Shown piece by piece: positions 8,861 to 18,142 of a stretch of 64,000 bases of DNA; within the stretch, counting starts at the first letter, position 1, and every line of letters begins with the position of its first letter. The notes under the pieces were generated by a model, which was given only the letters and a program-made list of their open reading frames with translations, was not told the DNA's origin and did no database searches. The stretch is taken from assembly GCA_024703855.1 (NCBI GenBank), contig CP087965.1:5572001-5636000 (forward strand), given 5' to 3'. The DNA comes from Polaromonas sp. P2-4 (GTDB lineage: Bacteria > Pseudomonadota > Gammaproteobacteria > Burkholderiales > Burkholderiaceae_C). A program made the position numbers and the translations under genes.

Positions 8861-9837
8861 TGCGCGCCGGCTCTTCGCAAGCGCTGCTGACACCCGTCAT
8901 GCGTGACGTGCTCAGCCGCATGGCGCGCGCTGAACGCCCGCCGTTTCAAACCCTGACGCCCGAACAAGCCCGTGCGGCCTACGAAGCGGGTGCAGACGTG
9001 CTGGAAATCCCCAAGCCAATACTCGCGCGGGTGGAAGACTTCAGCATACCGGTGCAGGGCGGCCAGAAAATAACCGCACGCCTGTACGCACCGTCTGCTG
9101 TGTCTGACGCCATGCTACCGGTGTTGCTGTACTTTCATGGCGGCGGTTTCACGGTGGGCAGCATCGCCACTCACGATGTACTGTGCCGCCAGCTCAGCCA
9201 TTTGGCGGGTTGCGCCGTGGTGTCTGTGGACTACCGGTTGGCACCCGAGTACAAGTTTCCTACTGCTGCCCACGATGCCTGGGACGCCCTGCAGTGGCTG
9301 GCGGCGCATGCGCCAAGCCTGGGGCTGGATGCGTTGCGTCTGGCCGTGGGCGGCGACAGCGCGGGCGGCACCCTGGCCGCCATGTGCGCTGTCATGGCGC
9401 GGGATGCCGGCTTGCCGGTGGCGCTGCAGCTGCTCATTTACCCCGGCTGCGCGGCGCACCAGGACACGCCTTCGCACCAGAAGTTTGCGCAGGGCTTTGT
9501 GCTGGAAGAAGCGCAAATCACCTGGTTTTTCAACCTGTACGTGCGCAGCCCCGCCGACCGCGACGACTGGCGTTTTGCACCGCTCAACACGCCCGATGTG
9601 GACGGCGTGGCTCCCGCGTGGGTCGGGCTGGCGGAATGTGACCCGCTGGTGGACGAAGGTGTGATGTATGCCGACAAGCTGCGCGTTGCCGGTGTGCCGG
9701 TTGATCTGGAAATCTACCGCGGCGTGACGCACGAGTTCATCAAAATGGGCCGCATCACCCCCGAAGCCCGCCAAGCGCATCTAGATGCGGCCAAGGCGCT
9801 CCGGCAAGCTTTTAATAACCTGGCTCCTTCAACATGA
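8860..9837 (+). CDS. Alpha/beta hydrolase, hormone-sensitive-lipase-type esterase
   Basis: A 325-residue carboxylesterase of the HSL (type IV) family. HGGG at residues 93-96 forms the oxyanion hole, GDSAGG carries the nucleophile Ser167, Asp261 lies in ECDPLVDE and His291 in THEF, so the full catalytic triad is present. There is no signal peptide. The ATG at 8860 is chosen because it overlaps the stop of a short upstream leader; the longer frame from 8791 runs through that leader in another phase. Its stop overlaps the start of the thioesterase gene (ATGA), showing co-translation. Natural esters are unknown. Confidence 0.85.
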   Translation: MRAGSSQALLTPVMRDVLSRMARAERPPFQTLTPEQARAAYEAGADVLEIPKPILARVEDFSIPVQGGQKITARLYAPSAVSDAMLPVLLYFHGGGFTVGSIATHDVLCRQLSHLAGCAVVSVDYRLAPEYKFPTAAHDAWDALQWLAAHAPSLGLDALRLAVGGDSAGGTLAAMCAVMARDAGLPVALQLLIYPGCAAHQDTPSHQKFAQGFVLEEAQITWFFNLYVRSPADRDDWRFAPLNTPDVDGVAPAWVGLAECDPLVDEGVMYADKLRVAGVPVDLEIYRGVTHEFIKMGRITPEARQAHLDAAKALRQAFNNLAPST

Positions 9838-10691
9838 AAAGACAAGACTTTCGCTTTTTTCACCGCCTGCGCGTGCGCTGGGCTGAGGTTGACATGCAGA
9901 AAATCGTGTTCAACGGGCATTACCTGATGTACTTCGACACGGCCATTACGGACTACTGGCGAGCCTTGGGCCTGCCGTATGAAGAGGCGATGCAGCAGCT
10001 GGGCGGTGAGGTGTACCTGAAAAAAGCCAGCGTAGAGTTCCACGCGTCAGCGCATTTCGATGACCAGATCGAGGTGGCGCTGAAATGCACACGCGTCGGC
10101 AATTCGTCCATGCTCTTTTCCGGCGCGATTTTCAGGAACGAAGAACTGCTTATCAGCTGTGAGCTGGTGTATGTGTTTGCCGATCCCTCATCGCAAACGG
10201 CCAAGCCCGTGCCGGACGCACTGCGCAGCCTTTTGAGTCGTTTTGAGGCTGGCGAGTCCATGTTTCACATCAAAACCGGCGACTGGGCAAGCTTGGGCGC
10301 TGACGCCGCGAAAGTGCGAACCGCTGTGTTTGTGCAAGAGCAGGGTATTGCGCTGGAGATGGAATGGGACGAGGCTGACGAAACGGCTCTTCATGCCGTG
10401 GCCTATAACGGACTGGGGCAGGGCATCGCCACCGGGCGGCTGGTGCAGCACGCCAGCGGAGTCGGCAAGATAGGCCGCATGGCCGTCCACCGCTTGCTGC
10501 GCGGCGCACAGGTCGGGCAGAAAATCCTTCACACCTTGATAGAGGCCGCCAAAAGCAGGAGGGACACCGAAGTCATGCTGTACGCCCAACGAAGCGCCGA
10601 AGGCTTCTACCAGCGCCTGGGTTTTACGCCGCGTGGTGAGCCTTTTGACGAAGTCGGCATTGCGCACATTGAGATGTTCAGGGTGCTTTAA
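9834..10691 (+). CDS. Thioesterase-GNAT acetyltransferase fusion
   Basis: Two domains are fused in one 285-residue chain. Residues 1 to about 135 are a YbgC/4-hydroxybenzoyl-CoA thioesterase-type hotdog domain with the active-site stretch RWAEVDMQKIVFNGHYL. Residues about 145-285 are an ElaA-like GNAT domain (VFVQEQGIALEMEWDE, RMAVHRLLRGAQVGQKIL, FYQRLGF). The gene overlaps the esterase gene by four bases, so an acyl-CoA or ester substrate is plausible. Its 3' end overlaps the convergent NRDE gene by 14 bp. Both domains appear complete; how they cooperate is not known to me. Confidence 0.82.
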   Translation: MKRQDFRFFHRLRVRWAEVDMQKIVFNGHYLMYFDTAITDYWRALGLPYEEAMQQLGGEVYLKKASVEFHASAHFDDQIEVALKCTRVGNSSMLFSGAIFRNEELLISCELVYVFADPSSQTAKPVPDALRSLLSRFEAGESMFHIKTGDWASLGADAAKVRTAVFVQEQGIALEMEWDEADETALHAVAYNGLGQGIATGRLVQHASGVGKIGRMAVHRLLRGAQVGQKILHTLIEAAKSRRDTEVMLYAQRSAEGFYQRLGFTPRGEPFDEVGIAHIEMFRVL

Positions 10692-11562
10692 AGGCTGAAC
10701 GGGCTCTATCGGGTGTTTGCAGCCCAAAAGACACGGTAGTCGCTGAGCTGGCTGAGCCTGTTGAGCTTGCAGCAAGACCCTCATGCCCATGCGTACGTTC
10801 TTCCACCCGCACATCCCAACGCCCGGCTGCGGCATGGCCCTCTTGCGCGCTGGCCAGCAGCAGCGTGCTGCAGCGTGTGCCGTAGGCGTGCTCAGGAATG
10901 TCCACAAAGGCGCTGGACAAGGCTTCTTCCAGCGCCAGGGGGACGCCGGTAGCGGGAAGGCGCTCAAGAGGGGCGCGCTGGCGGTTGGCCAAAGCCGCCC
11001 ACAGTGAGGCGCGAAGTGCATCCGGCTTGGGCGCCTCCAGGTTGGCTGCCAGCACCCGTGTGAGTTCGGTCGTTTTAGGCCAAGGCGTGTCCAGCCCGGC
11101 ATTGGACAACCCATAAACACCCGCTTCCAGAGCCTGCGCATGCCAGCCCGAAGGATGATCAGCGGATTTGTTCGTCAACCACGTCCAGGCATTGCGCTGG
11201 AAATCACCGAGCACCAGGTTAAAGCCGCCATAAGCTGCTGTGTCTTTCTCTAGCGCCGCCAAAAAGTTGCCAGCGTCACAGGTCTCTTCCAGCCAGCGTG
11301 TCACCAACTCGCCTCTGGACAGCGGCGTGATTTGGGTCTGCGCTTCACGCACATTGGTGAGAAATGCCACGCGTCCGCCCGGTGTGATGCCCATCCAGGT
11401 GCCACCCCCGCGCAGGTCGCGGCCGGAAATGATGTCTTGTCCAGAGGCGGTCTGCCAGCGGGCCAGCGGCAGGGCCGGGCGATTTAAAAACTCGTCGCGG
11501 TTGGACGCGATGATCAGCGGCCACTGGGCCGAGGCATTGATGGCAAACGCGATCAGGCACAT
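10678..11562 (-). CDS. NRDE-family (TANGO2-like) protein
   Basis: A 294-residue protein beginning MCLIAFAI with the eponymous ASNRDEF motif at residues 19-25, WMGIT and FLTNVRE following, as in bacterial NRDE/TANGO2 proteins. The N-terminal Cys2 suggests an Ntn-hydrolase-like fold, but the biochemical role is unsettled; TANGO2 has been tied to heme and acyl-CoA handling. The last 40 residues are low-complexity and poorly conserved. The gene is intact and convergent with the thioesterase fusion. Confidence 0.82.
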   Translation of the reverse strand: MCLIAFAINASAQWPLIIASNRDEFLNRPALPLARWQTASGQDIISGRDLRGGGTWMGITPGGRVAFLTNVREAQTQITPLSRGELVTRWLEETCDAGNFLAALEKDTAAYGGFNLVLGDFQRNAWTWLTNKSADHPSGWHAQALEAGVYGLSNAGLDTPWPKTTELTRVLAANLEAPKPDALRASLWAALANRQRAPLERLPATGVPLALEEALSSAFVDIPEHAYGTRCSTLLLASAQEGHAAAGRWDVRVEERTHGHEGLAASSTGSASSATTVSFGLQTPDRARSAFKAP

Positions 11563-11564
11563 TC

Positions 11565-11690
11565 ATGACCCCCACGTTTGCCACTGCGTGTGCTGCTCTG
11601 CCCCCCGAGGGGGCTAATTTTGGCTCCGCCGCACTTCGTGAGCCTTGGGGCGGCCCGGCGGAAAATTGCAGAACCCTGTGCTGCGCACTA
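11565..11690 (+). repeat. Dispersed element family R2, copy 1
   Basis: A non-coding block containing CCCCCACG, GCCCCCCGAGGGGGCTAATT, and GGGGCGGCCCGGCGGAAAATTG in that order. The same block recurs at 46470-46640, 47370-47460, 50062-50147 and 56360-56440. It separates the NRDE gene from ygfZ, both on the minus strand. Confidence 0.7.
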
Positions 11691-12639
11691 GATATCTTCC
11701 AGCAAAGGGTAGGGCAGTGGCAGCAGCGTCAAGGCAGCGCCCGTGCTGCTTCCCAGCGTGAGGGGGACCTCAGTGGCATCAACGGCGGCGGCGGTTTGCA
11801 TCGACACAATCGCATCAAAGCCGCCAGACGGATTGGCGGCGGCGGCGGCCACCAGCCCGCAGGGTTGCTCTGCATCGGAGGCATGAAAAACCTCTTGCCC
11901 CACAGCGGGCGTTCCCTCTGTGTGCACCAGGTAAGCCCGGCGTTTGAGCGTGCCGCGGAACTGGCTGCGCGCCACGATTTCCTGGCCGGGGTAGCAGCCT
12001 TTTTGGAAGTTCACACCGCCGACGGATTCATAATTCAGCATTTGCGGCACGAAGGCTTCAAAAATCGGCTGGGTAATCATGGCAATGCCGGACTGCACGC
12101 CCAGCCAGTGCCACTGGGCTATTTCCAGTTGCGGGCCTTCGGGCACAGGTGAGCCAACAGGCGCGCACCACAGCGCGTGGCTGGCCGGCACCTGGGTACA
12201 AAAACACCAGGTTTGCATCATTAAATTCGGCTTTTGTCCACGCAGGACGGGCGCTACCAGCTATTGATTCAATAGCATTTCCGGCCACGCCATACAGCGC
12301 AAAGTCAGCCGTCGCATCGCTGAGTTTGGCTTTGGCGCGCAGCACAAACATGGACAGGCGCTTGAGTGTGGCCGCCAGAATATCGCGGCTGCACACCAGC
12401 AAAATCTCTTCCTGGCTGCGCTTGAACACCACAAAGCTGGCCTGCATACGGCCTTTGGCATTACAAAAAGCGGCCAGATGCGCTTCAGATAAGCCCAGCA
12501 GCACCACGTCTTGCGTCAGCTGGCCCTGCAAAAACTTTGCAGCCTCAGCGCCTGCCACGCGAATCACGCCCAAATGGGTCAGTTCAACCACGCCTGAAAT
12601 TTTGGCGGCAAGGTCGGTAGCGGGGCTGGATAGGATCAT
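11688..12639 (-). CDS. ygfZ: YgfZ/GcvT-like tRNA- and Fe-S-cluster-linked protein
   Basis: A folate-binding protein of about 316 codons that supports repair or assembly of iron-sulfur enzymes such as MiaB. The signature KGCYPGQE is visible around 11995, and the N-terminal part has GVIRVAGAEAAKFLQGQLTQDV. The start at 12639 gives MILSSP and fits better than the upstream ATG at 12681. The frame changes near 12165, between GQPRAV and the downstream segment reading VPASHALWCAP. A partial R1 repeat (12248-12290) is in frame within the gene and encodes NAIESIAGSARP. The mltG gene is divergent. Confidence 0.85.
12248..12290 (+). repeat. Partial R1 element inside ygfZ
   Basis: The GGGCGCTACCAGCTAT core and the TTGATTCAATAGCAT hairpin match the 3' half of the R1 family. 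The insertion stays in the ygfZ frame. Confidence 0.5.
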
Positions 12640-12724
12640 GGGTAGGCTCGCAGGGGTTGAACAGTTGGCCTGAATTATCATAGCCCTGTGACTTTGGGTT
12701 GGGTTCTAAAAAGGTAGCCGGGTT

Positions 12725-13738
12725 GTGCGTCGTGTCTTTACAAGTTTTCTGATATTGCTGTTTGCCTCAGCCTTGCTGCTGTTTGGTGCGGCTTTGTGGT
12801 GGCTGCACGAACCCATTTCGCTGCGCTTGCAACCGGGCAGCCAGGTGGTGGACCTTGAAATCGAGCACGGCACATCGGCCAATGGCGTGGCCGCTGTCGT
12901 GGTGGCCAGCGGCGCCGATGTGCCTGTGCTGCTGCTGCAGGCCTGGTTTCGCTTTTCGGGGCAGGCCCGGCTGATCAAGGCCGGCAGCTATGAGCTGGTG
13001 CCCGGTACCACACCGCGCAAGCTGCTGAGCATGCTGGTGCGCGGCGAAGAAGCCCTCAAAAGCGTCACGCTGGTTGAAGGCTGGACTTTCACGCAGGTGC
13101 GCTCGGCGCTGCAAAAAGCAGAGCAGCTTACGCCCGATACGCTTGGGCTAGGCCCCGAAATCATCATGGTAAAACTGGGCAGGCCGGATCTGCACCCCGA
13201 AGGCCGGTTTTTCCCCGACACCTACACCTACGCCAAAGGCAGCAGCGACTTGGCCGTGCTCAAGCGTGCCGCGCGGGCGATGGACAAGCGGCTCGATGCC
13301 GCCTGGGCCTTGCGCAGCCCGGACACGCCTTTGAAGACGGCAAACGAAGCGCTGATTCTGGCCAGCATTGTGGAAAAAGAAACCGGCAAGCCCTCAGACC
13401 GGCCGCAAATTGGCGGCGTGTTCAGTAACCGCCTGCGCATCGGCATGCTGTTGCAGACCGACCCGACCGTGATTTATGGGATGGGCTCGCAGTTTGACGG
13501 CAACCTGCGCAAACGCGACCTGCTGCTAGATACGCCCTACAACACCTATACCCGGGCCGGCCTGCCGCCCACGCCGATTGCCATGCCCGGCAAAGCCGCC
13601 TTGCTGGCCGCCGTGCAACCGGCTCCGACCAAGGCACTTTACTTTGTGGCGCGCAATGACGGCAGCGGCAGCAGCCATTTCAGCGCCAGCCTGGACGAGC
13701 ACAACCGTGCCGTCAACAAATACATACGGGGCCAATAA
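12725..13738 (+). CDS. mltG: Endolytic murein transglycosylase MltG
   Basis: MltG cuts nascent peptidoglycan strands in the periplasm and helps set glycan length. The protein of 337 residues starts at GTG 12725 and has one N-terminal membrane anchor (about residues 6-26) followed by a LysM-like region and the YceG domain. The catalytic motif IVEKETG is at about residues 215-221, with PEGRFFPDTY and QTDPTVIYG also conserved. It is directly followed, five bp later, by tmk. The gene is intact. Confidence 0.92.
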   Translation: MRRVFTSFLILLFASALLLFGAALWWLHEPISLRLQPGSQVVDLEIEHGTSANGVAAVVVASGADVPVLLLQAWFRFSGQARLIKAGSYELVPGTTPRKLLSMLVRGEEALKSVTLVEGWTFTQVRSALQKAEQLTPDTLGLGPEIIMVKLGRPDLHPEGRFFPDTYTYAKGSSDLAVLKRAARAMDKRLDAAWALRSPDTPLKTANEALILASIVEKETGKPSDRPQIGGVFSNRLRIGMLLQTDPTVIYGMGSQFDGNLRKRDLLLDTPYNTYTRAGLPPTPIAMPGKAALLAAVQPAPTKALYFVARNDGSGSSHFSASLDEHNRAVNKYIRGQ

Positions 13739-13743
13739 ACACT

Positions 13744-14433
13744 ATGCACGGCAATATGCACGGCCTTTTCATCAGTTTTGAAGGCATAGACGGCGCGGGC
13801 AAATCCACCCACATCGCTGCGCTGGCCGACGCCTTCAGGGCGCAGGGCAGGGCCCTGACCCTGACGCGCGAACCCGGCGGCACACCACTGGCCGAAAAGC
13901 TGCGTGCCATGGTGCTGAACGACGCCATGGACCCGCTAACCGAGGCCCTGCTGATTTTTGCGGCCCGCCGCGACCACCTTGTGAGCGTGATTGCGCCGGC
14001 ACTGCTGCGCGGCGACGTGGTGCTGTGCGACCGTTTTACCGACGCCACTTTTGCCTACCAGGGGGCGGGGCGTGGTTTTGATTTGAACCTGCTGGCCACC
14101 CTGGAGCAATGGGTGCAGTCGGACGAGGGGCTGCTGGGCGACCCGGCGGGTAACTTCCCCATGAAACCCGAAGTCGAAACCGTGATCGAGCCCCACCTCA
14201 CCGTCTGGTTTGACCTGCCCGCCGAAGAAGCCGCGCTGCGGCTGGCCGATGCACGCGTACCCGACAAGTTTGAAGCGCAACCCGTGGAATTTTTCCGCCG
14301 GGTGGCCCAAGGTTATGCCGATCGCCAGCAAAGCCACCCCGAACGTTTTGCCCGGATTGATGCCTCGCAAAGCCGCGAAGCCGTCTGGCAGGCGGTGCGG
14401 CAGGTGTTTGTGGCCAAAGGCTGGTTGCTGTGA
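13744..14433 (+). CDS. tmk: Thymidylate kinase
   Basis: Tmk phosphorylates dTMP to dTDP for DNA synthesis. The 229-residue protein has the P-loop FEGIDGAGKST near residues 12-22, the DRF motif (LCDRFTDATFAYQG) and the lid-type region around Ala/Arg-rich residues 160-175. A longer insert around residues 123-140 (DEGLLGDPAGNFPMKPE) is typical of Comamonadaceae enzymes as far as I recall. The stop overlaps the GTG start of holB. The gene is intact. Confidence 0.93.
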   Translation: MHGNMHGLFISFEGIDGAGKSTHIAALADAFRAQGRALTLTREPGGTPLAEKLRAMVLNDAMDPLTEALLIFAARRDHLVSVIAPALLRGDVVLCDRFTDATFAYQGAGRGFDLNLLATLEQWVQSDEGLLGDPAGNFPMKPEVETVIEPHLTVWFDLPAEEAALRLADARVPDKFEAQPVEFFRRVAQGYADRQQSHPERFARIDASQSREAVWQAVRQVFVAKGWLL

Positions 14434-15564
14434 GTGACATCGACACCATGAGCACTGATACGGCCACCCAACATCAGCCCCTAGCACCCTGGCTGCAAAC
14501 CCAGCTTGAAAGCCTGCTGCTCCAGCGCGGACACGCTTGGCTGCTCAGCGGCCCTTCCGGCTTGGGCCAGTTTGAGCTGGCGCTGGCGCTGGCCCGTGCC
14601 TGGCTGTGCGAGCAAGCCACGCCCCAGGGTGCTTGCGGCCATTGCGGCAGCTGCCATGCGGTCGATGTACACACCCATGCCGACCTCTGCATGCTGATGC
14701 CCGAAACCCTGTCGCTGGCGCTCGGCTGGCCGCTGGACGAAAAAACGCAGGACGATCTGGACAGCAAAAAACGCAAGCCCAGCAAGGAAATCAAGGTCGA
14801 TGCGGCGCGCGAAGCCGTGTCGTTTACCCAGTTCACACGCTCGCGCGGCAGCACCAAGGTCGTGCTGGTGTTTCCGGCGGAGCGCATGAACAACGTCACG
14901 GCCAACACCCTGCTCAAAACGCTGGAAGAACCACCGGGCGCCGTCAAGTTCATTCTGGCGACCGAAGCGGCACACCAGCTGCTGCCCACCATCCGCAGCC
15001 GCTGCCTGGGCCACACCATGCTGTGGCCAGACTTTGAACTGGCATTGACCTGGCTCCAGAAGGAAAGCACTCGCCCGCGTGAAGGCGAGGGTAGCCCGAA
15101 AAGCCGCCCGGGCACCTGAGCCCGCAGATCTGCAAACCCTGCTGGTGGCGGCCGGCGGGCGCCCGGCCGATGCCCTGACCTGGGCGCAAAGCGTGGCCCC
15201 CGGCGAGGCAGCCCAACACTGGCAGGCGCTGCCCAAAGCCATGGCCCGCGGCGATGTCAGTGCACTGGCAAACTGGGCACCGGCCCAGGCCGTCGATGCC
15301 TTGCAAAAGCTTTGCCACGATGTTCTGGCGGTCAAAATGGGGGCGACTCCCCGATTTTTCAGCGCCAAAGACCTTCCGCATTCGGTAGCGGCAGCGGGCA
15401 AGCCGGGCAGCGGCGCCCATGCACCTTCACCCGGTCTTTACGCGCTGGCCAGCTGGTCCAAAGAACTCGCCGCCACCGCCCGCACGGTAGAGCACCCTTA
15501 CAACCCCGGCTTGATGCTGGAATCCCTGGTCAGTCGCGCCCGACTAGCGCTTAATTCGAAATAA
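14430..15564 (+). CDS. holB: DNA polymerase III delta' subunit
   Basis: The clamp-loader subunit delta', essential for replication. The N-terminal AAA+ fold has a degenerate P-loop (GPSGLGQFELAL), a zinc-binding cluster (CGHCGSCHAVDVHTHADLC) and the SRC motif (LPTIRSRCLGH). GTG at 14430 overlaps the tmk stop. The frame changes once near 15070-15090, where the text switches from WLQKEST to the C-terminal frame continuing EPADLQTLLVAAGGRP and ending LALNSK. Because an intact holB is needed for life, this break is the strongest sign in the window of a consensus error. Corrected length is about 377 codons. Confidence 0.88.
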
Positions 15565-15600
15565 GCGCTGAATAGATACTCTGCAGCATTGAATCAAACC
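15540..15600 (+). repeat. Degenerate R1-type element after holB
   Basis: CTAGCGCTTAATTCGAAATAAGCGCT at the end of holB is the palindromic left arm of the R1 family, with a worn right arm (CTGCAGCATTGAATC). It overlaps the last codons of holB. Confidence 0.4.
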
Positions 15601-15650
15601 CGCAATTGCAGGCAGCCCGATCGCCAACTCATAAACCAGCCGATAAACTA

Positions 15651-16042
15651 ATGCCAATGAGTACATTGCCTCCCGTCAAGCCGCCAGCCGCAGCTGCAGC
15701 CACAGCCCGACCCAGCGTCGTTCAATTGGCCATCAAGGAAAAGGCGGCACTTTACGCGGCTTACATTCCCTTGTTTAAGGAAGGCGGCGTGTTCATTCCC
15801 ACCCGCGCGAGTACAAGCTGGGCGACGACGTTTACGTCTTGCTGACGCTGCCCGAGGACACCCAGCGCTATCCGGTGGCGGGCAAAGTCGCCTGGGTCAC
15901 GCCAGCACGGGCCGCCGGCAACCGCACCCAGGGCGTGGGCGTGCGCTTCCCATCCGACGAAAAATCGCACTTGCTCAAGCTCAAAATAGAAGAAATCCTG
16001 GGCGCCCACTTGGCCTCCGACCGGCCCACGCAGACTATTTAG
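15651..16042 (+). CDS. PilZ-domain protein (PilZ-type, cyclic di-GMP fold)
   Basis: A protein of about 130 codons with the PilZ fold found between holB and tatD in many beta- and gammaproteobacteria, where it is linked to type IV pilus function. The conserved run GGVFIPTTREY then LGDDVYVLLTLPEDTQRYPV and GVGVRFPSDEKSHLLKLKIE is seen after correcting one frame change near 15803. ATGs at 15651 and 15657 are both possible starts. The classical RxxxR c-di-GMP-binding motif is not evident, as expected for this pilus-type subgroup. Confidence 0.82.
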
Positions 16043-16103
16043 GCCCCCTACAGCCCCATTTAGACGCCTCTTTTGGGTGGCGGAATAGGCAGGAATTTCC
16101 TGC

Positions 16104-16165
16104 GATTTGCTATATTTTTAATAGCTACTTGCGCCCATCACTATTGGGCGGAAGGCCATTTTCAT
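16104..16165 (-). repeat. Dispersed palindromic element, family R1, between pilZ and tatD
   Basis: A well-kept copy in reverse orientation with TTGCTATATTTTTAATAGCT hairpin followed by ACTTGCGCCCA and GGGCGGAAGGCC. It is intergenic, directly in front of tatD. Confidence 0.7.
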
Positions 16166-16186
16166 ACCTCAATACGGTTTTTTTGA

Positions 16187-16985
16187 ATGTTCACCGACTC
16201 CCATTGCCATTTGAGCTTTCCCGAACTGCAAGCGCAGCTGCCACAGATTAGGCGTGCCATGCAAGATGCCCAGGTAGACCGGGCTCTGTGTATTTGCACC
16301 ACGCTCGAAGAGTTTGAAACCGTTCACGGCCTGGCCACCACCTACGACAACTTCTGGTCCACCGTGGGCGTGCACCCCCGACAACGAAGATGTGCAAGAG
16401 CCCAGCCTTGACGACCTGCTGCAGCGCGCCAGCCTGCCTAAAGTCGTTGGCATCGGCGAAACCGGACTCGACTACTACCGACTGGGCGAGCGCACCGTGG
16501 CCGACATGGAATGGCAGCGCGAGCGCTTTCGGGTGCATATCCGTGCGGCCCGCCAGACCGGCAAGCCGCTGGTCATTCATACCCGCAGTGCCTCGGATGA
16601 CACGCTGGCCATTTTGAAAGAAGAGGGCGGTGATGTCGGCCAGACGGGGCAGGCAACCGGTGTGTTTCACTGCTTTACAGAAACTCAGGCGGTGGCCCGG
16701 GCCGCGCTCGATCTGGGGTTTTACATCTCGTTTTCAGGCATTCTCACCTTCAAAAACGCCGCCGACTTGCGGGAAGTGGCCCAGTTTGTTCCGCTCGACC
16801 GCATGCTGATTGAGACCGACAGCCCCTACCTGGCGCCCATGCCACACCGCGGCAAAACCAATAATCCGTCCTACGTGCCGCTGGTGGCGCAGCAGATTGC
16901 CGAAATCAAGCAGCAAAGCCTGCAAACCATTGCCGAGACCACCAGTCGCAATTTTGAGCAGCTATTTACCGGGGTCATGGCATGA
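16187..16985 (+). CDS. TatD-family metal-dependent deoxyribonuclease
   Basis: A TIM-barrel hydrolase of about 265 codons. The metal ligands are visible as DSHCHL at residues 4-9, GETGLDYYR, HTRSASDDT and HCFTE, and TDSPYLAPMPHRG closes the barrel. Position after holB-pilZ is characteristic of the TatD/YcfH group. A single frame change is needed near 16375, where VGVHPD is split. The stop overlaps the ATG of the ankyrin gene by four bases. Confidence 0.88.
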
Positions 16986-17653
16986 AAAAATACTTCACAA
17001 ATTACATTAAAAAACTCATATACCTATTTGTTTTTATTGGTTTTACCTCGGCCAATGCAGGCTCTTACGATGACTTTTTCAAGGCCATCACGCGAGATGA
17101 TCCGCGCGCGATCAAAGAGCTTCTGAACCGTGGCTTTGATCCAAACACCCCCGATCTGAAAGGCCAGAACGGGCTGTACCTGGCCTTGCGCGAGCCCTCG
17201 CTCAAGGCCGCGCAGGTATTGATCGACTGGCCCAAAACCGATGTCAACATCCTCAACGTCAAGGGCGAAAGCCCGCTCATGCTGGCGGCACTCAAAGGCC
17301 AGCAAGACCTGGTCGAGAAGCTGATTAAAAAAGGGGCTGACGTCAACAAGACCGGCTGGACACCTCTGCACTACGCCGCCACCAGCGGCCACCTGGCCAT
17401 CATCAGCCTGTTGCTGGAAAACAGCGCCTATATTGATGCCGAATCACCCAATGCCACCACGCCCTTGATGATGGCGGCCATGTACGGCACGACCGCGGCG
17501 GTCAAGCTGTTGTTGCAGGAAGGCGCTGATGCGCAACTTAAAAACCAGCAAGGCTTGACTGCCCTGCAATTTGCCCAGCGCGGCAACCGGTCTGATTCGG
17601 CTGACGCCATCGCAGCATCGATACGCAGCAAGCGTCCCGCCGGGCAGTGGTAG
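16982..17653 (+). CDS. Secreted ankyrin-repeat protein
   Basis: A 223-residue protein with an N-terminal signal peptide (lysine-rich start, hydrophobic LIYLFVFIGFTS, cleavage after SANA) and about five ankyrin repeats from residue 30 to 205, with typical TPLHYAATSGH and TPLMMAAMYG turns. It is probably periplasmic and acts through protein binding; the partner is unknown. It is translationally coupled to tatD. Intact. Confidence 0.85.
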   Translation: MKKYFTNYIKKLIYLFVFIGFTSANAGSYDDFFKAITRDDPRAIKELLNRGFDPNTPDLKGQNGLYLALREPSLKAAQVLIDWPKTDVNILNVKGESPLMLAALKGQQDLVEKLIKKGADVNKTGWTPLHYAATSGHLAIISLLLENSAYIDAESPNATTPLMMAAMYGTTAAVKLLLQEGADAQLKNQQGLTALQFAQRGNRSDSADAIAASIRSKRPAGQW

Positions 17654-17736
17654 GGCACCCTGCGGGCGTTTTTGAGTGGTATCCAGTTTCTCGTAAAAAA
17701 ATGAACCGTCCCGTCAAATCCGGGGGCTAATCGAGC

Positions 17737-17742
17737 TATAAT
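17737..17742 (+). promoter_or_regulatory. -10 box of the tRNA-Pro gene
   Basis: A perfect TATAAT ends 11 bp before the tRNA-Pro 5' end, the usual spacing for a stable-RNA promoter. No strong -35 is visible. Confidence 0.55.
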
Positions 17743-17753
17743 ATTTGACTAGT

Positions 17754-17830
17754 CGGAGTGTGGCGCAGTCTGGTAGCGCACCTGGTTTGGGACCAGGGGG
17801 TCCAAGGTTCGAATCCTTGTACTCCGACCA
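17754..17830 (+). tRNA. tRNA-Pro (anticodon TGG)
   Basis: The 77-nt sequence folds into a cloverleaf: acceptor CGGAGTG pairs with TACTCCG, the anticodon loop reads TTTGGGA within CTGG/CCAG, and the T-loop TTCGAAT is present. CCA is encoded. Confidence 0.95.
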
Positions 17831-17842
17831 TAAATCCCTTTA

Positions 17843-17869
17843 AAAAGCTCACTTTGTGGGCTTTTTTTA
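17843..17869 (+). terminator. Rho-independent terminator after tRNA-Pro
   Basis: AGCTCAC pairs with GTGGGCT across a TTT loop, followed by a T-run, between the two tRNA genes. Confidence 0.65.
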
Positions 17870-17887
17870 TATCTGCCTCATATTTAC

Positions 17888-17964
<77 letters not shown>

Positions 17965-18000
17965 TAGCAGCCTTTCACACCATCTCATAACACCTCTGCA

Positions 18001-18034
18001 AACCCGCATGCCTATTGGCATAGCGGGTTTTTTG
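18001..18034 (+). terminator. Rho-independent terminator downstream of tRNA-Arg
   Basis: AACCCGCATGCC and GGCATAGCGGGTT form a strong stem with a short loop followed by six T residues. It separates the tRNA from the integrase transcript. Confidence 0.8.
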
Positions 18035-18064
18035 TTGCCTCGCACGGTATCACGGGCTAACATG

Positions 18065-18132
18065 ACATACCAACAAAATGATGGTATCTGTGTTGGTATG
18101 TGCAGATACCATGAACCGAGATACCAACAAAA
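18065..18132. promoter_or_regulatory. Repeat cluster before the integrase (arm sites or operator)
   Basis: ATACCAACAAAA occurs directly at 18067-18078 and 18121-18132. ACATACCAAC (18065-18074) is inverted as GTTGGTATGT (18092-18101), and ATGGTATCTG (18081-18090) is inverted as CAGATACCAT (18103-18112). Such nested repeats beside attL fit integrase arm-type binding sites or an excisionase/AlpA operator. Confidence 0.55.
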
Positions 18133-18142
18133 GGGGTAAGCT

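Noticed and set aside
14430..15564. Programmed frameshifting in holB and other genes
   Set aside because: Too many genes are affected, the shift sites share no slippery heptamer or downstream hairpin, and some need two compensating shifts.
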